From NCBI GenBank assembly GCA_048493715.1, contig JBGDCZ010000011.1, forward strand, positions 3,249 to 67,248: DNA of 64,000 nt, read 5' to 3'. Of the stretch, positions 47,808 through 57,909 are shown in pieces. Below the pieces are notes generated by a model. That model ran no database searches, was not told where the DNA came from, and saw only the letters and a list, made by a program, of their open reading frames with translations. How positions within the stretch are numbered: the first letter of the stretch is position 1; every line of letters starts with the position of its first letter. Source of the stretch: Arsenophonus sp048493715. GTDB taxonomy: Bacteria; Pseudomonadota; Gammaproteobacteria; Enterobacterales; Enterobacteriaceae. The translations under genes and the position numbers were made by a program.

Positions 47808-49388
47808 ATGGAATGGGTCGCTGATCCTACGATATGGGTGGGACTTCTTACCCTAATCGTACTCGAAATCGTGCTTGGCATTGATAATTTAGTCTTTATC
47901 GCTATCTTAGCGGATAAATTACCGGCAAAATTACGTAATAAAGCAAGAATGACAGGTTTAACATGCGCGCTATTTATGCGTATTATCTTATTGTTTAGTC
48001 TCACTTTACTCGTTTCTTTAACCAATCCTATTATTAACCTTTGGGGTCACCCATTTAGTGCCCGTGATCTTCTGATGCTTGGTGGTGGACTTTTTCTGCT
48101 TTTTAAAGCTACTATGGAGCTTAATGAACGGTTAGAAGGTAAAGATAAACAATCTGGTAAACAACGTAAAACTGCCAAATTTTGGGCTGTTGTAGCACAA
48201 GTAATTATATTAGATGCTATTTTTTCTCTTGATTCGGTAATAACCGCCGTTGGCATGGTTGAACACATTAGCATTATGATTGCCGCAGTCACTATTGCTA
48301 TGATCTTAATGATTATCGCGAGTAACCCATTAACAACATTCGTTAATAGCCATCCAACTATTGTTATTCTCTGTCTCAGTTTCTTACTTATGATTGGTTT
48401 TAGCTTAGTTGCTGAAGGATTTGGTTACCTAATACCAAAAGGCTATATCTATGCCACTATCGGTTTCTCTATTATGATTGAATCTCTCAATCAATTTGCT
48501 TCATTTAATCGACGCCGTTTTTTAAAAGGAACAAAATCACTCAGAGAGAGAACTGCCGAGGCAGTATTACGTGTTTTAGATGGACAACACGAACGTGCTG
48601 AATTAGATCATCTCACCTCTGATTTAATCTCTGATAATAATGGTATTTTTGAGCCACAAGAACGTCAAATGATTGTTCGTTTATTAGGATTCGCTCAACG
48701 TAACGTTAGTAGTATTATGACTTCTCGCCATGACGTTGAATATATTGATATCAATCGGCCAGCGGATAAGCTACTTTATCTATTAGAAAAAACACCACAT
48801 ACGCGCCTGGTTGTGACTGATGAGTCAATAAGCGATGAGCCGGTCGGCGTTGTACACGTCATCGACATCCTAAATCAGCAATTAAAAAAGCAAAAACTTA
48901 ATTTACATGCCCTGATCATTCAACCATTAATCTTTCCTGAAGGGTTGTCACTATTGCAAGCTTTGGAGCAATTTCGTAAAGCTCATACCCATTTTGCCTT
49001 TATCGTTGATGAGTTTGGCTCTGTCGAAGGGATTGTTACTCTGACGGATATTATGGAAACTATCTCAGGTAATATGCCAATCAGCGAAGAAGAAGTGGAT
49101 TCACGTCACGACATTCAACAACTAGAAGACAGTCGTTGGGTTGCTAATGGCTTTATGCCTTTAGAAGATCTGATCCTATATGTGCCAATTACCCTTGATG
49201 AAAAACGTGAATATGAAACGATTGCAGGATTATTAATGGAGCATCTGCAGCGAATACCAGTTGTAGGTGAACGTATCAAAATTAAAAACTGGATTTTTGA
49301 ACCATTGGAAGTCACCAGCCATCGGCTTAAAAAAGTCTTGATCACTCCGCTGCAACTAACCAAAAATGATGTTAAAAAAATACCTTAA
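47808..49388 (+). CDS. yegH: YegH, TerC-CBS-CorC/HlyC domain membrane protein
   Basis: 526 aa (E. coli 527). The N-terminal TerC domain (1-230) has helices with the acidic metal-site motifs EIVLGIDNLVF and LDAIFSLDSVITAVGM. A paired CBS region follows (about 300-430: VSSIMTSRHDVEYID, GIVTLTDIMETISG), then a C-terminal CorC/HlyC transporter-associated domain (about 440-520). Function is unproven; TerC relatives act in metal export or tolerance. Adjacent to asmA and convergent with it, as in E. coli. Confidence 0.93.
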   Translation: MEWVADPTIWVGLLTLIVLEIVLGIDNLVFIAILADKLPAKLRNKARMTGLTCALFMRIILLFSLTLLVSLTNPIINLWGHPFSARDLLMLGGGLFLLFKATMELNERLEGKDKQSGKQRKTAKFWAVVAQVIILDAIFSLDSVITAVGMVEHISIMIAAVTIAMILMIIASNPLTTFVNSHPTIVILCLSFLLMIGFSLVAEGFGYLIPKGYIYATIGFSIMIESLNQFASFNRRRFLKGTKSLRERTAEAVLRVLDGQHERAELDHLTSDLISDNNGIFEPQERQMIVRLLGFAQRNVSSIMTSRHDVEYIDINRPADKLLYLLEKTPHTRLVVTDESISDEPVGVVHVIDILNQQLKKQKLNLHALIIQPLIFPEGLSLLQALEQFRKAHTHFAFIVDEFGSVEGIVTLTDIMETISGNMPISEEEVDSRHDIQQLEDSRWVANGFMPLEDLILYVPITLDEKREYETIAGLLMEHLQRIPVVGERIKIKNWIFEPLEVTSHRLKKVLITPLQLTKNDVKKIP

Positions 49389-49447
49389 GCTAATCCATAA
49401 CGCGCTGTCATGGCGTGTTAGGTTTATAATAAAAAATTAGCCTAAAA

Positions 49448-51274
49448 CTAATTATGAGATTTCACTTCTTTTTCTAACCAATTATCTAATGCTTTTTTAG
49501 CTTGCGATTGAAATTCATTACGCAGCAATTTTTCAATATTTAATTGATATTGCAAATTTCCCCAATTGCCATAAATACGCAAAGGAATTGCCACTTTTTT
49601 TAGTCTATTAATAAAACTATCATCCCCATACCAACCTTTATTAATTTTAACCAACAGTCGTATATCTGCAGATTGACTCGCTAAATTTAACCAACCGTTA
49701 CCATTAACATCAATATCGTCAGAAGAGGCAAACAAATTTGAAAACAACAACTTACCTTTATTAAGCTTGGTTGCAACATTTAAATGGTCAATTTGTGTAT
49801 TATTATCCAGATATTGGGGAGTATCCACTTTATCGGTCAGGCGTGAAAAGGAGTGTTGGATCAATGAAACAATATTTAATCCCGTTAATTGTGCTTTATT
49901 TAACACAACATTAGCATTACCAGACCAAAAATTTAGTACCGCAAATTTACCATAACCTGGGCCTGATAAATTTGCAACTAGCATTAGTGAACCGTCTAGT
50001 TTAGTTGGTATATTAAATACTTTAAGTAAAGGTGCTAACTTAACATTATTAAATTTTGGTTTAGCGGTCATAATAGCCGGGCTGTTTTCATAATTTACGC
50101 TAATTGGAAGTTGAAAACTTCCGCCTAATAAGCCGCCTTCTAACTGGCTAATATCTAATATCGCTTTTTTATTGACTAACTTAGCCTTGAATTTATCAAC
50201 AACTAAACCGCGGTATATTAGTTTATCGGCAGCAATGGTTACCCGAAATGGAAATTGCTTTAAATAACTTAAATCATAGCTATCAGTTTCAGCTCTAGCG
50301 ATGACAGACTTAGTACTTATTTGAGACGTTATTGTGGTTTTTGAAGCGTGTTGTGGTAATAAAGGTTGCTTGCCTAAAATTTTATCTAAATCCAATTGGC
50401 GGGAAGCGATATTTAATTGGTAATCTGGCAACTTACCAAAATGGGCAATTAAATTGCCAGTTATATTACTATCATTAACGTTAATAGCTAAATTAGAAAC
50501 GGTTAATACTTGTTGCTGATCATGTAAATAATCAAACAATGTGGTACCATTACCACTAATTCCCTCAGTTGGTAAATTAATGCCGCTAATTTTATATTCT
50601 AATTGATTAATTTCCCCTGTGATGTGATGCGGATAATCAGCAATATTTAGCTTACTTTTTAGAGAAAATGTCAGCTCTTGCTGATCCTTACTAACATTAC
50701 TGCTGAAGTTAACACTAATAAAATGATCATCTTGCCTTTTCAGCACTAACATAATATTACGCATATTCAACTGACTGTCATCATCCATCTGCCAAATTAA
50801 TAAACTATCCGTTAGTTTAATTTTGTCAAAATCCAATAACCAGTTACTATCCTTACTGTTTTTTCTATTAATACTATTGAGACCTTCTGGAGCAATCGGG
50901 CTATCTGGATTTATTTTTGCTTCACTCTCAGGGGTACAGCGTAAGACTGCACCACTAATTACAATTTGTTCAACAGAAAGTTGGTGGGAAATTAACGGCC
51001 ACAATGATACATCAAGCCTCATATTATCTGCATTAATAGCAGCTTTAGCCGCTCCTGGGGCAGTGATGGAAATCGGGCCAGTGATTATACTTAACCTGGG
51101 CCATACATGCCAACGCATTTCTCCCTGAAAAACCAACCGATAACCACTTTTTTGTTCAACTTTGTCGATTAAATAATGACGAAAATCATTGGGATTAACA
51201 AGCAACACTAACGTCGTTAACCCTGCCAGAATAACCACCATCAGGATAGCTAATGTTGTCAGAAATCGTTTCAT
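49448..51274 (-). CDS. asmA: AsmA, inner-membrane-anchored outer-membrane biogenesis protein
   Basis: 608 aa from the Met at 51274 (MKRFLTTLAILMVVILAGLT, matching the E. coli N-terminus); the frame extends 11 codons further up but that part is unlike the family. One N-terminal membrane helix is followed by a long periplasmic beta-rich AsmA domain (LVNPNDFRHYLIDKVEQKSG; GEMRWHVWPRLSIITG; VPLRIYGNWGNLQYQLN near the end). AsmA-like proteins are thought to help lipid transfer to the outer membrane. Intact, upstream of dcd as in E. coli. Confidence 0.93.
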   Translation of the reverse strand: MKRFLTTLAILMVVILAGLTTLVLLVNPNDFRHYLIDKVEQKSGYRLVFQGEMRWHVWPRLSIITGPISITAPGAAKAAINADNMRLDVSLWPLISHQLSVEQIVISGAVLRCTPESEAKINPDSPIAPEGLNSINRKNSKDSNWLLDFDKIKLTDSLLIWQMDDDSQLNMRNIMLVLKRQDDHFISVNFSSNVSKDQQELTFSLKSKLNIADYPHHITGEINQLEYKISGINLPTEGISGNGTTLFDYLHDQQQVLTVSNLAINVNDSNITGNLIAHFGKLPDYQLNIASRQLDLDKILGKQPLLPQHASKTTITSQISTKSVIARAETDSYDLSYLKQFPFRVTIAADKLIYRGLVVDKFKAKLVNKKAILDISQLEGGLLGGSFQLPISVNYENSPAIMTAKPKFNNVKLAPLLKVFNIPTKLDGSLMLVANLSGPGYGKFAVLNFWSGNANVVLNKAQLTGLNIVSLIQHSFSRLTDKVDTPQYLDNNTQIDHLNVATKLNKGKLLFSNLFASSDDIDVNGNGWLNLASQSADIRLLVKINKGWYGDDSFINRLKKVAIPLRIYGNWGNLQYQLNIEKLLRNEFQSQAKKALDNWLEKEVKSHN

Positions 51275-51411
51275 CACTTTCTCCATTAATGGTATCCAAG
51301 CAACCAATCAATGATTTCATCTTAGACAGCTTATTTTCTGTAACCTGAGAAAATAGAAATTTTGGTTATAGCATGATTTCAGCGAAATACCGCATTAATC
51401 AATTTTAAATA

Positions 51412-52014
51412 TTACAATTTATGGTTACTTTTACCCTCTTCGCTAATTCTACTCCCTACCGCACCTTGTTGGTTTTTATATTTTGCATCCTGACGGCGAT
51501 TATACGGACGATCAGCAGAACCGGATAAAGCTTCAAAGCTTAAGGCACCAATAATCATACCTGGTCGTAGTGCTAATGGCAGTTTGCCTGAATTATAAAA
51601 CTCTAGCACGATCTGACCACACCAACCCGGATCAATACGATGTGCAGTAACATGGACCATTAACCCCAAACGAGCCAGGGAAGAGCGACCATCCAGCCAA
51701 CCAACAATACTATCAGGTAGGGTAACTGATTCTAAAGTGACCGCCAATGCTAATTCACCAGGATGCAGAAAAAAAGCATCATGCTGACTTAATGTAATTT
51801 CGTCACTCATCACCCGATCCAGTGCAGCATTGACTTCATTTTTCGGCCCACTAAGATCGATATAAGGTGCAGTATAGTCCTGAAATATTCGAAACTTATT
51901 GCCTAAACAAACATCAACTGTTGCCCCATTGATGCGTTCGATCGATGGGCGTGGTTCAATAACCAATTTCTTTTCATCAAGCCATTTAACTATATCACGG
52001 TCACAAAGTCGCAT
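51412..52014 (-). CDS. dcd: dCTP deaminase
   Basis: 200 aa (E. coli 193). It deaminates dCTP to dUTP for thymidylate synthesis. The conserved active-site block RSSLARLGLMVHVTAHRIDP with the catalytic Glu in IVLEFYNSG is intact, as is the C-terminal RRQDAKYKNQQGAVGSRI. The C-terminus (SEEGKSNHKL) is slightly longer than usual. It lies 47 nt after udk, same strand. Confidence 0.97.
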   Translation of the reverse strand: MRLCDRDIVKWLDEKKLVIEPRPSIERINGATVDVCLGNKFRIFQDYTAPYIDLSGPKNEVNAALDRVMSDEITLSQHDAFFLHPGELALAVTLESVTLPDSIVGWLDGRSSLARLGLMVHVTAHRIDPGWCGQIVLEFYNSGKLPLALRPGMIIGALSFEALSGSADRPYNRRQDAKYKNQQGAVGSRISEEGKSNHKL

Positions 52015-52061
52015 TTTTCCATCTCCTTGCGAGAATGCCTAATCTCTTCATAGATAAATAA

Positions 52062-52703
52062 TTACTGGCAGAACTCCCCTATTTTAGCTTTTAGAATATC
52101 AATCGCTACCCGATTTTTTCCTCCGCGAGGGACGATAATATCGGCATATTGTTTTGATGGCTCAATAAATTGGAGAAACATCGGTCGGACTGTTTCAGTA
52201 TATTGTTCAATGACAGAATCTAATGTTCGTCCTCGTTCATTTACATCCCGTTTAATTCTTCTTACTAAACAAATATCCAGCGGCGTATCAACATAAATGG
52301 CAAAATCCATATTTTTACGTAAACGCTTATCCGTTAGTAATAAAATACCTTCAATAATAATCACTTTTTTCGGCTGAAAAAAAATTGTATCACTCTTACG
52401 TGTATGCTGGCTATAATCATATTGTGGCAACTCAACCCCTTCACCGGTCTTTAATAATTGGAGATGATGAAAAAGCAGATCATGATCCATTGAATTTGGA
52501 TGATCGTAATTAACTTTTACCCGTTCTTCCATCGGAATATCATGTTGATCTCGATAGTAGCAGTCCTCAGCAATAACACCAATATTATGATCACCAACTT
52601 GAGTACGTAATTCATGATAAAGCGTTTTCGCAATAAGACTTTTACCAGATGCAGAAGCACCTGATATACCTACGATAGCGCACTTATGTGCTGTGTCAGC
52701 CAT
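52062..52703 (-). CDS. udk: Uridine/cytidine kinase
   Basis: 213 aa, full length. Pyrimidine salvage kinase for uridine and cytidine. P-loop GISGASASGKS, DCYYRDQ, NYDHPNSMDHDLL with the substrate-binding Asp, and RRIKRDVNERGR are all present. Transcribed with dcd. Confidence 0.97.
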   Translation of the reverse strand: MADTAHKCAIVGISGASASGKSLIAKTLYHELRTQVGDHNIGVIAEDCYYRDQHDIPMEERVKVNYDHPNSMDHDLLFHHLQLLKTGEGVELPQYDYSQHTRKSDTIFFQPKKVIIIEGILLLTDKRLRKNMDFAIYVDTPLDICLVRRIKRDVNERGRTLDSVIEQYTETVRPMFLQFIEPSKQYADIIVPRGGKNRVAIDILKAKIGEFCQ

Positions 52704-52796
52704 TTTAAATAACCTGAACTTGAATAAATGGAATAATATAACTAAATATTATGATCGCAGGAATGATAAAGGGTTATTGTAGTATCTTCCAGCCTT

Positions 52797-52835
52797 TAAA
52801 ATTAGGTCTTGCTAATTTTTATAGCAAAACCTAAT
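52797..52835 (-). terminator. Terminator after apbC
   Basis: Arms of 14 nt (52801-52814 and 52822-52835, one mismatch, containing ATTAGGT/ACCTAAT) with a 7-nt loop, followed by TTTAAAGG on the minus strand, about 55 nt past the apbC stop. Confidence 0.55.
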
Positions 52836-52889
52836 AATAATCATCGCTACATAGTTATTTTTAATCAATAAGTTATGAGATTAATTAGT

Positions 52890-54002
52890 TTAAATAGTTC
52901 GAAAAGCAATTTCGGTGGGAATTTTTTCCCCGTCCCAATACATTTGCGCAGAAATAGTCGATGCAATTTGCCGATAAATATCAGCAAACTCACCATCTGG
53001 ATCTCGGATAACCGTTGGTTGACCTTGATCTAAATCTTCACGCAACGATATATGTAAGGGGATCTTACCTAAAAGGTTACATTGATATTTTTCAGCCAAT
53101 CTTTCAGCACCACCAGAACCAAAAATAGGCTCTATATGACCACAATTACTACAAATATGTAGACTCATATTTTCAACAATCCCTAAGACAGGAACTTTCA
53201 CTTTGTCAAACATAGCGATACCTTTCATCACATCTACCAATGCTATATCTTGTGGGGTGGTCACTACAATTGCCGCAGTAACTGGTATATTATGTGATAA
53301 TGTTAATTGAATATCACCAGTTCCTGGTGGCATATCAACCACCAAATAATCTAAATCTGGCCATGCAGTATCCTGTAACATTTGTATTAAAGCCTTGCTA
53401 GCCATTGGACCACGCCATATCATTGCATTGTCGTCATTAACCAAATATCCAATTGAATTCGAGGCCAGCCCATAAGCCGTAATAGGTACCATGTGATGCC
53501 CATCAGGTGATTTAGGCCGCTTATTTTTGGTTGCCAGCATAGTCGGAATAGAAGGACCATAAATATCAGCATCCAAAATACCTACCTTTGCCCCTTCTTG
53601 CGCCAATGCCAAAGCTAAATTCACTGTAGTTGTTGATTTGCCAACCCCACCTTTACCTGAACTGACAGCAATAATATTGCGGATCCCTTTAATACCAGGT
53701 AAATCATTCACTCTACGTAATGTATTAATATTATGACGTAATTTGCACTCCACTGCACGGGCGCCAGCTATTTTTCGTAATTGTGCTGTTTGCTGTTCAA
53801 TTAATAGCTTAAATGGCGTTTTCCATGCAAAAGGCATAACTAATTCAATATGTAAAACATCATCTAATAATGCACAATGATATAAGGCTTTTAAAGTACT
53901 GAGTTTATTGAGCAGTGTTGGATGGGAAAATGTATCCAAAACCTCAGCAACTTGCTGAGTTAAATGTTCTGGTTTTATTTGTTCGAAGGATCCTGAATTC
54001 AT
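52890..54002 (-). CDS. apbC: ApbC/Mrp, iron-sulfur cluster carrier ATPase
   Basis: 370 aa, full length. It has an N-terminal MIP18/DUF59-like domain (about 1-90) and a MinD-like P-loop domain with the deviant Walker A SSGKGGVGKST. VVDMPPGTGDIQLTLS and the cluster-bridging CSNCG (SLHICSNCGHIEP) follow. It loads or carries Fe-S clusters in the cytosol. Divergent from metG, as in E. coli. Confidence 0.95.
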   Translation of the reverse strand: MNSGSFEQIKPEHLTQQVAEVLDTFSHPTLLNKLSTLKALYHCALLDDVLHIELVMPFAWKTPFKLLIEQQTAQLRKIAGARAVECKLRHNINTLRRVNDLPGIKGIRNIIAVSSGKGGVGKSTTTVNLALALAQEGAKVGILDADIYGPSIPTMLATKNKRPKSPDGHHMVPITAYGLASNSIGYLVNDDNAMIWRGPMASKALIQMLQDTAWPDLDYLVVDMPPGTGDIQLTLSHNIPVTAAIVVTTPQDIALVDVMKGIAMFDKVKVPVLGIVENMSLHICSNCGHIEPIFGSGGAERLAEKYQCNLLGKIPLHISLREDLDQGQPTVIRDPDGEFADIYRQIASTISAQMYWDGEKIPTEIAFRTI

Positions 54003-54221
54003 CGCAGCTCCTTTTATTTGATATTAAATTTAGCAACAATTGATCACTGCACCATACCAGAGAACAATTTAATTAAGATAAATAGATAATAAAAACGACA
54101 CTTATCAAGCAAAATTACGATAAAATAATGATAGATTAATCTTGTTCAAGCCTAGCCGGAAAAAACACAATCGGTTAACATCAACTATTGTTCAATTTTT
54201 TATGGAAGTTAGATCCTTACT

Positions 54222-56249
54222 ATGTCTCAAGTCGCGAAAAAACTTTTGGTAACCTGTGCGTTACCTTATGCTAACGGTTCAATTCACCTTGGCCATATGT
54301 TAGAACATATTCAGGCCGATATTTGGGTTCGTTATCAACGAATGCGCGGCAAAGAGGTTTATTTTATCTGTGCCGATGATACCCATGGCACACCAATCAT
54401 GCTAAAAGCTCAGCAATTAGGCATAACACCTGAGGAGATGATTACTAAAGTAAATCAGGAACATCAACATGATCTTGCTGACTTTGCCATTAGTTATGAT
54501 AATTACCATTCAACTCATAGTGTAGAAAATAAAACATTATCTGAGCAAATTTATTTGTCCCTAAAAAATAATGGCTATATCAAAAGCAAAACAATCTCGC
54601 AGTTTTATGATCCTAAGCAGGGTATGTTTCTTCCCGATCGCTTTGTTAAAGGGATCTGCCCAAAATGCCGAGCGGCTGATCAATACGGTGATAATTGTGA
54701 AGTCTGTGGTGCAACTTATAACCCAACGGAGCTTATTGATCCCCATTCGGTAATTTCTGGCGTAACGCCTGAAATGCGCGAAACAAAGCATTTTTTCTTT
54801 GATCTACCGGCATTTAGCAATATGTTGCAAAGCTGGACACGCTCAGGAGCACTACAACAGCAAGTCGCCAATAAAATGCAAGAGTGGTTTGAGGCGGGTT
54901 TACAGCAATGGGATATTACTCGTGATGCCCCTTACTTTGGTTTTGAAATCCCTAATGAGCCAGGCAAATATTTTTACGTCTGGTTAGATGCGCCTATTGG
55001 TTATATGGGAACATTCAAAAACCTTTGTGAAAAACAAACCAACATCGATTTCCATACTTATTGGCACAAAGATTCAACCACTGATCTTTACCACTTTATC
55101 GGCAAAGACATTGTTTACTTCCATAGCCTATTTTGGCCGGCAATATTAGAAGGTAGCGGTTATCGTAAACCTAGCAATATCTTTGTTCACGGTTATATAA
55201 CCGTTAATGGTGCCAAAATGTCTAAGTCACGAGGCACTTTTATTACCGCACGGTGCTATTTAGATCATCTGGATGCTGATTGTTTACGTTACTATTATGC
55301 CGCTAAACTCTTTTCTCGTATTGATGATATTGATCTCAACTTAGAAGACTTTGTTCAGCGGGTAAATAGTGACATCGTAAATAAAGTTGTCAACCTTGCA
55401 GCACGCAATGCCGGATTTATCAACAAACGCTTTCAGGGTAAATTATCACCACGCCTTGCGGCTCCCGACCTTTACCAGCAATTTATTGCAGCGGCAAACA
55501 AAATTGGTCAAGAATTTTGTCAGCTTGAATATAATAAAGCGATTCGTGAAATTATGTTACTTGTCGATCTAGCTAATCGTTATATCGATGAACAAGCACC
55601 TTGGATCGTCGCTAAGCAAGAAGACCGTGAGCAAGATTTACATGATATATGTTCTATGGGGATTAACCTATTTCGCGTACTGATGACTTATTTAAAACCC
55701 ATATTACCTGGATTAACCAGCCGCACAGAAACTTTTTTAAATATTTCACTCAATTGGGATGACATTAACCACCCTTTGTTAGATCATAAAATTACCCCAT
55801 TTAAAACCCTATTTCAACGTATTGAAATAAACCAAGTAACCGCCATGTTAGCAGCATCTAGTGAAAATATAACCAATCAAACCATAACTAATAAAGAAAG
55901 TTCAGAAAATCCTATCCAAGAGACAATCAGTTTTGATGACTTTAACAAAGTAGACTTACGTGTTGCTCTCATTAAACAAGCCGATTTTGTAAACGGTTCC
56001 GATAAGCTGCTAAAGCTACAATTAGATCTGGGTTATTGCAGCCGGCAAGTTTTTTCTGGAATTCGCTCCGCTTATCCTGATCCCAAAGTACTTGAAGGCC
56101 GCTTAACTATTATGGTAGCTAATTTAGCCGCAAGAAAAATGCGCTTCGGTATTTCCGAAGGAATGGTATTAGCCGCTGGTCCTGGTAACAAAGATATTTT
56201 TCTATTAAGTCCAGATGCTGGCGCCAAACCCGGCATGCAAGTAAAATAG
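54222..56249 (+). CDS. metG: Methionyl-tRNA synthetase
   Basis: 675 aa, full length. HIGH-type motif in NGSIHLGHMLEHIQADIW; zinc knuckle CPKC...CEVCG (about 146-162); KMSKS in NGAKMSKSRGTFI; C-terminal dimerising tRNA-binding domain (about 575-675: FNKVDLRVALIKQADFV). Class I synthetase that also charges initiator tRNA. Intact. Confidence 0.97.
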   Translation: MSQVAKKLLVTCALPYANGSIHLGHMLEHIQADIWVRYQRMRGKEVYFICADDTHGTPIMLKAQQLGITPEEMITKVNQEHQHDLADFAISYDNYHSTHSVENKTLSEQIYLSLKNNGYIKSKTISQFYDPKQGMFLPDRFVKGICPKCRAADQYGDNCEVCGATYNPTELIDPHSVISGVTPEMRETKHFFFDLPAFSNMLQSWTRSGALQQQVANKMQEWFEAGLQQWDITRDAPYFGFEIPNEPGKYFYVWLDAPIGYMGTFKNLCEKQTNIDFHTYWHKDSTTDLYHFIGKDIVYFHSLFWPAILEGSGYRKPSNIFVHGYITVNGAKMSKSRGTFITARCYLDHLDADCLRYYYAAKLFSRIDDIDLNLEDFVQRVNSDIVNKVVNLAARNAGFINKRFQGKLSPRLAAPDLYQQFIAAANKIGQEFCQLEYNKAIREIMLLVDLANRYIDEQAPWIVAKQEDREQDLHDICSMGINLFRVLMTYLKPILPGLTSRTETFLNISLNWDDINHPLLDHKITPFKTLFQRIEINQVTAMLAASSENITNQTITNKESSENPIQETISFDDFNKVDLRVALIKQADFVNGSDKLLKLQLDLGYCSRQVFSGIRSAYPDPKVLEGRLTIMVANLAARKMRFGISEGMVLAAGPGNKDIFLLSPDAGAKPGMQVK

Positions 56250-56384
56250 ATTAACGCTCAGAAAAATATTAAATAAAAATGGCGGTAATATAATCTGTGA
56301 CATTTTTAATTCCACTTAATGCGCCAGCCTAACGCATTAAGTGGCTTAATGCATTATAAGTATGTTTATTATAGGACTGGTATT

Positions 56385-56819
56385 ATGTTGTTTTCCTCAA
56401 ATATCCTTTATATTAGTTGGCAATATTTACGCGCTTTTTTACTCATTTATCTCTGCCTGATAATAGGAAACTTAATTTCAGCCTTATTACCTTTTTCTCT
56501 TCCAGGCAGTATAGTCGGCATGCTGATTTTGTTTATTTTGTTAACACTTCAGATCATACCTGCTCACTGGATACAGCCAGGTTGTCATTTGTTATTAAAA
56601 AATATGACACTGCTATTTATTCCCATTGGAGTAGGCATAATGAATTATTATGATCAACTCAGCCAACAAATTATTCCTATTTTGCTCTCGTGCATTATTA
56701 GTACCTTAATTATTATGATTATTGTTGCTTACAGCTCGCACTATATTCATCGTCAAGACGCAATAGATACTTCAAATACTGATAAGCAGCAGCTAAAAAT
56801 ACTGATAAGCAGCAGCTAA
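56385..56819 (+). CDS. yohJ: YohJ (LrgA/CidA-like) membrane protein with altered C-terminus
   Basis: 144 aa from the ATG at 56385, chosen because SSNILYISWQYLRAFLLIY then matches the E. coli YohJ start (132 aa); an upstream extension to 56319 is unlike the family. Four membrane helices, with LPGSIVGMLILFILLTLQII. Holin-like LrgA family, paired with YohK. The last residues (ILISSS) come from a 23-bp tandem duplication that shifts the frame. Without it the frame would end in KKQNSADKNLPHDE at 56861-56863. The membrane core is not affected, so I keep it as a CDS. Confidence 0.85.
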   Translation: MLFSSNILYISWQYLRAFLLIYLCLIIGNLISALLPFSLPGSIVGMLILFILLTLQIIPAHWIQPGCHLLLKNMTLLFIPIGVGIMNYYDQLSQQIIPILLSCIISTLIIMIIVAYSSHYIHRQDAIDTSNTDKQQLKILISSS

Positions 56820-56820
56820 A
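56775..56820. repeat. 23-bp tandem duplication at the end of yohJ
   Basis: Two adjacent identical 23-bp units (56775-56797 and 56798-56820, core ACTGATAAGCAGCAGCTAAA). Since 23 is not a multiple of three, the second copy puts yohJ out of its earlier frame and creates the TAA at 56817-56819. Confidence 0.95.
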
Positions 56821-56868
56821 AAAACAAAATTCAGCTGATAAAAATTTGCCACATGACGAGTAACAAAA

Positions 56869-57564
56869 ATGCTAAATCATATCTGGTGGTCACTACCTTT
56901 TACCATTATCGTTTACTTATTAGCCAGAAAATTATTCCAAAAACATAAACTGACTATTTTAAACCCGCTATTAATTTCCATTAGTATCATTATTGCTACT
57001 TTATTGCTAACGCATAGTTCTTACGACCATTATTTCTCAGGCAGCCGAATTCTCAATGATTTGCTACAGCCAGCTGTCGTAGCTTTGGCTTTACCATTAT
57101 ATGAACAGTTACATCAAATTCGTGGTCAGTGGAAATCTATTATTAGCGTCTGCTTTATTGGTAGTATTATTGCCATGGTAACCGGAACCACTATTGCGTT
57201 ATGGACCGGTGCAACAGTTGAAATGGCAGCTTCAATATTACCCAAATCTGTCACAACACCTATTGCTATGGCCGTGTCCGAGACCATTGGCGGAGTACCC
57301 GCCATCAGTGTAGCTTGTGTGATCTTAGTCGGCATTTTTGGCGCCATATGTGGACGCTTACTGTTTAATTTATTGCACATAAAAAACCCTATTGCTCGAG
57401 GATTAGCGATGGGAGCAGCTTCACATGCAGTAGGCACTGTGCGTAGTACCGAGATAAACTATATTGAAGGTGCATATAGTTCTCTCGCATTAATGGCCTG
57501 TAGCATTATCAATTCATTAATTGCACCTTTGATTTTTCCTATATTAATCTATTTATTACACTAA
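56869..57564 (+). CDS. yohK: YohK (LrgB/CidB-like) membrane protein
   Basis: 231 aa, the same as E. coli YohK. Multiple membrane helices, with the LrgB-family blocks PAVVALALPLYEQLHQIRGQ, SVTTPIAMAVSETIGGVPAI and GLAMGAASHAVGTVRSTEI. It partners YohJ; LrgAB/CidAB homologues are discussed as holin-like or as pyruvate/metabolite transporters. Intact. Confidence 0.93.
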   Translation: MLNHIWWSLPFTIIVYLLARKLFQKHKLTILNPLLISISIIIATLLLTHSSYDHYFSGSRILNDLLQPAVVALALPLYEQLHQIRGQWKSIISVCFIGSIIAMVTGTTIALWTGATVEMAASILPKSVTTPIAMAVSETIGGVPAISVACVILVGIFGAICGRLLFNLLHIKNPIARGLAMGAASHAVGTVRSTEINYIEGAYSSLALMACSIINSLIAPLIFPILIYLLH

Positions 57565-57909
57565 ATAGTCATGTATAAAAATGATCCATCCAAATAATAA
57601 TCACTTTATATGGTTGAAAGTCTAATATCAGTAGAACGTGCTAATTTTAATTATTAGCGTTATTAGTTGAACAAATAACCACCAAATCCAGGCAACTGTC
57701 ATAGTGATCTTGAATAGTGCTTTAGATCAGGTAATTGAGGGTAATTTCTGCCTGGTGGAATATCATATTTACAAACTTACTTACTTCTGACTATTATAAG
57801 TCTTACCTTACAAAAAACTGTTAAATTAAACAGGGAGCAGCATGATAATAAATAAAATAGCTCTAATTAAGCTGTCATTCTCTATCATGTAATTATATAG
57901 GCATAGGTA
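57565..57909. other. Intergenic stretch at the position of E. coli cdd
   Basis: In E. coli cdd lies between yohK and sanA. Here 345 nt show no cytidine deaminase motifs and no recognisable gene. A short minus-strand stretch (KYDIPPGRNYPQLPDLKHY) looks codon-like but I cannot identify it. Confidence 0.4.

Noticed and set aside
57641..57800. Remnant of cdd between yohK and sanA
   Set aside because: No cytidine deaminase motifs (such as PCGxC) in any frame I translated.
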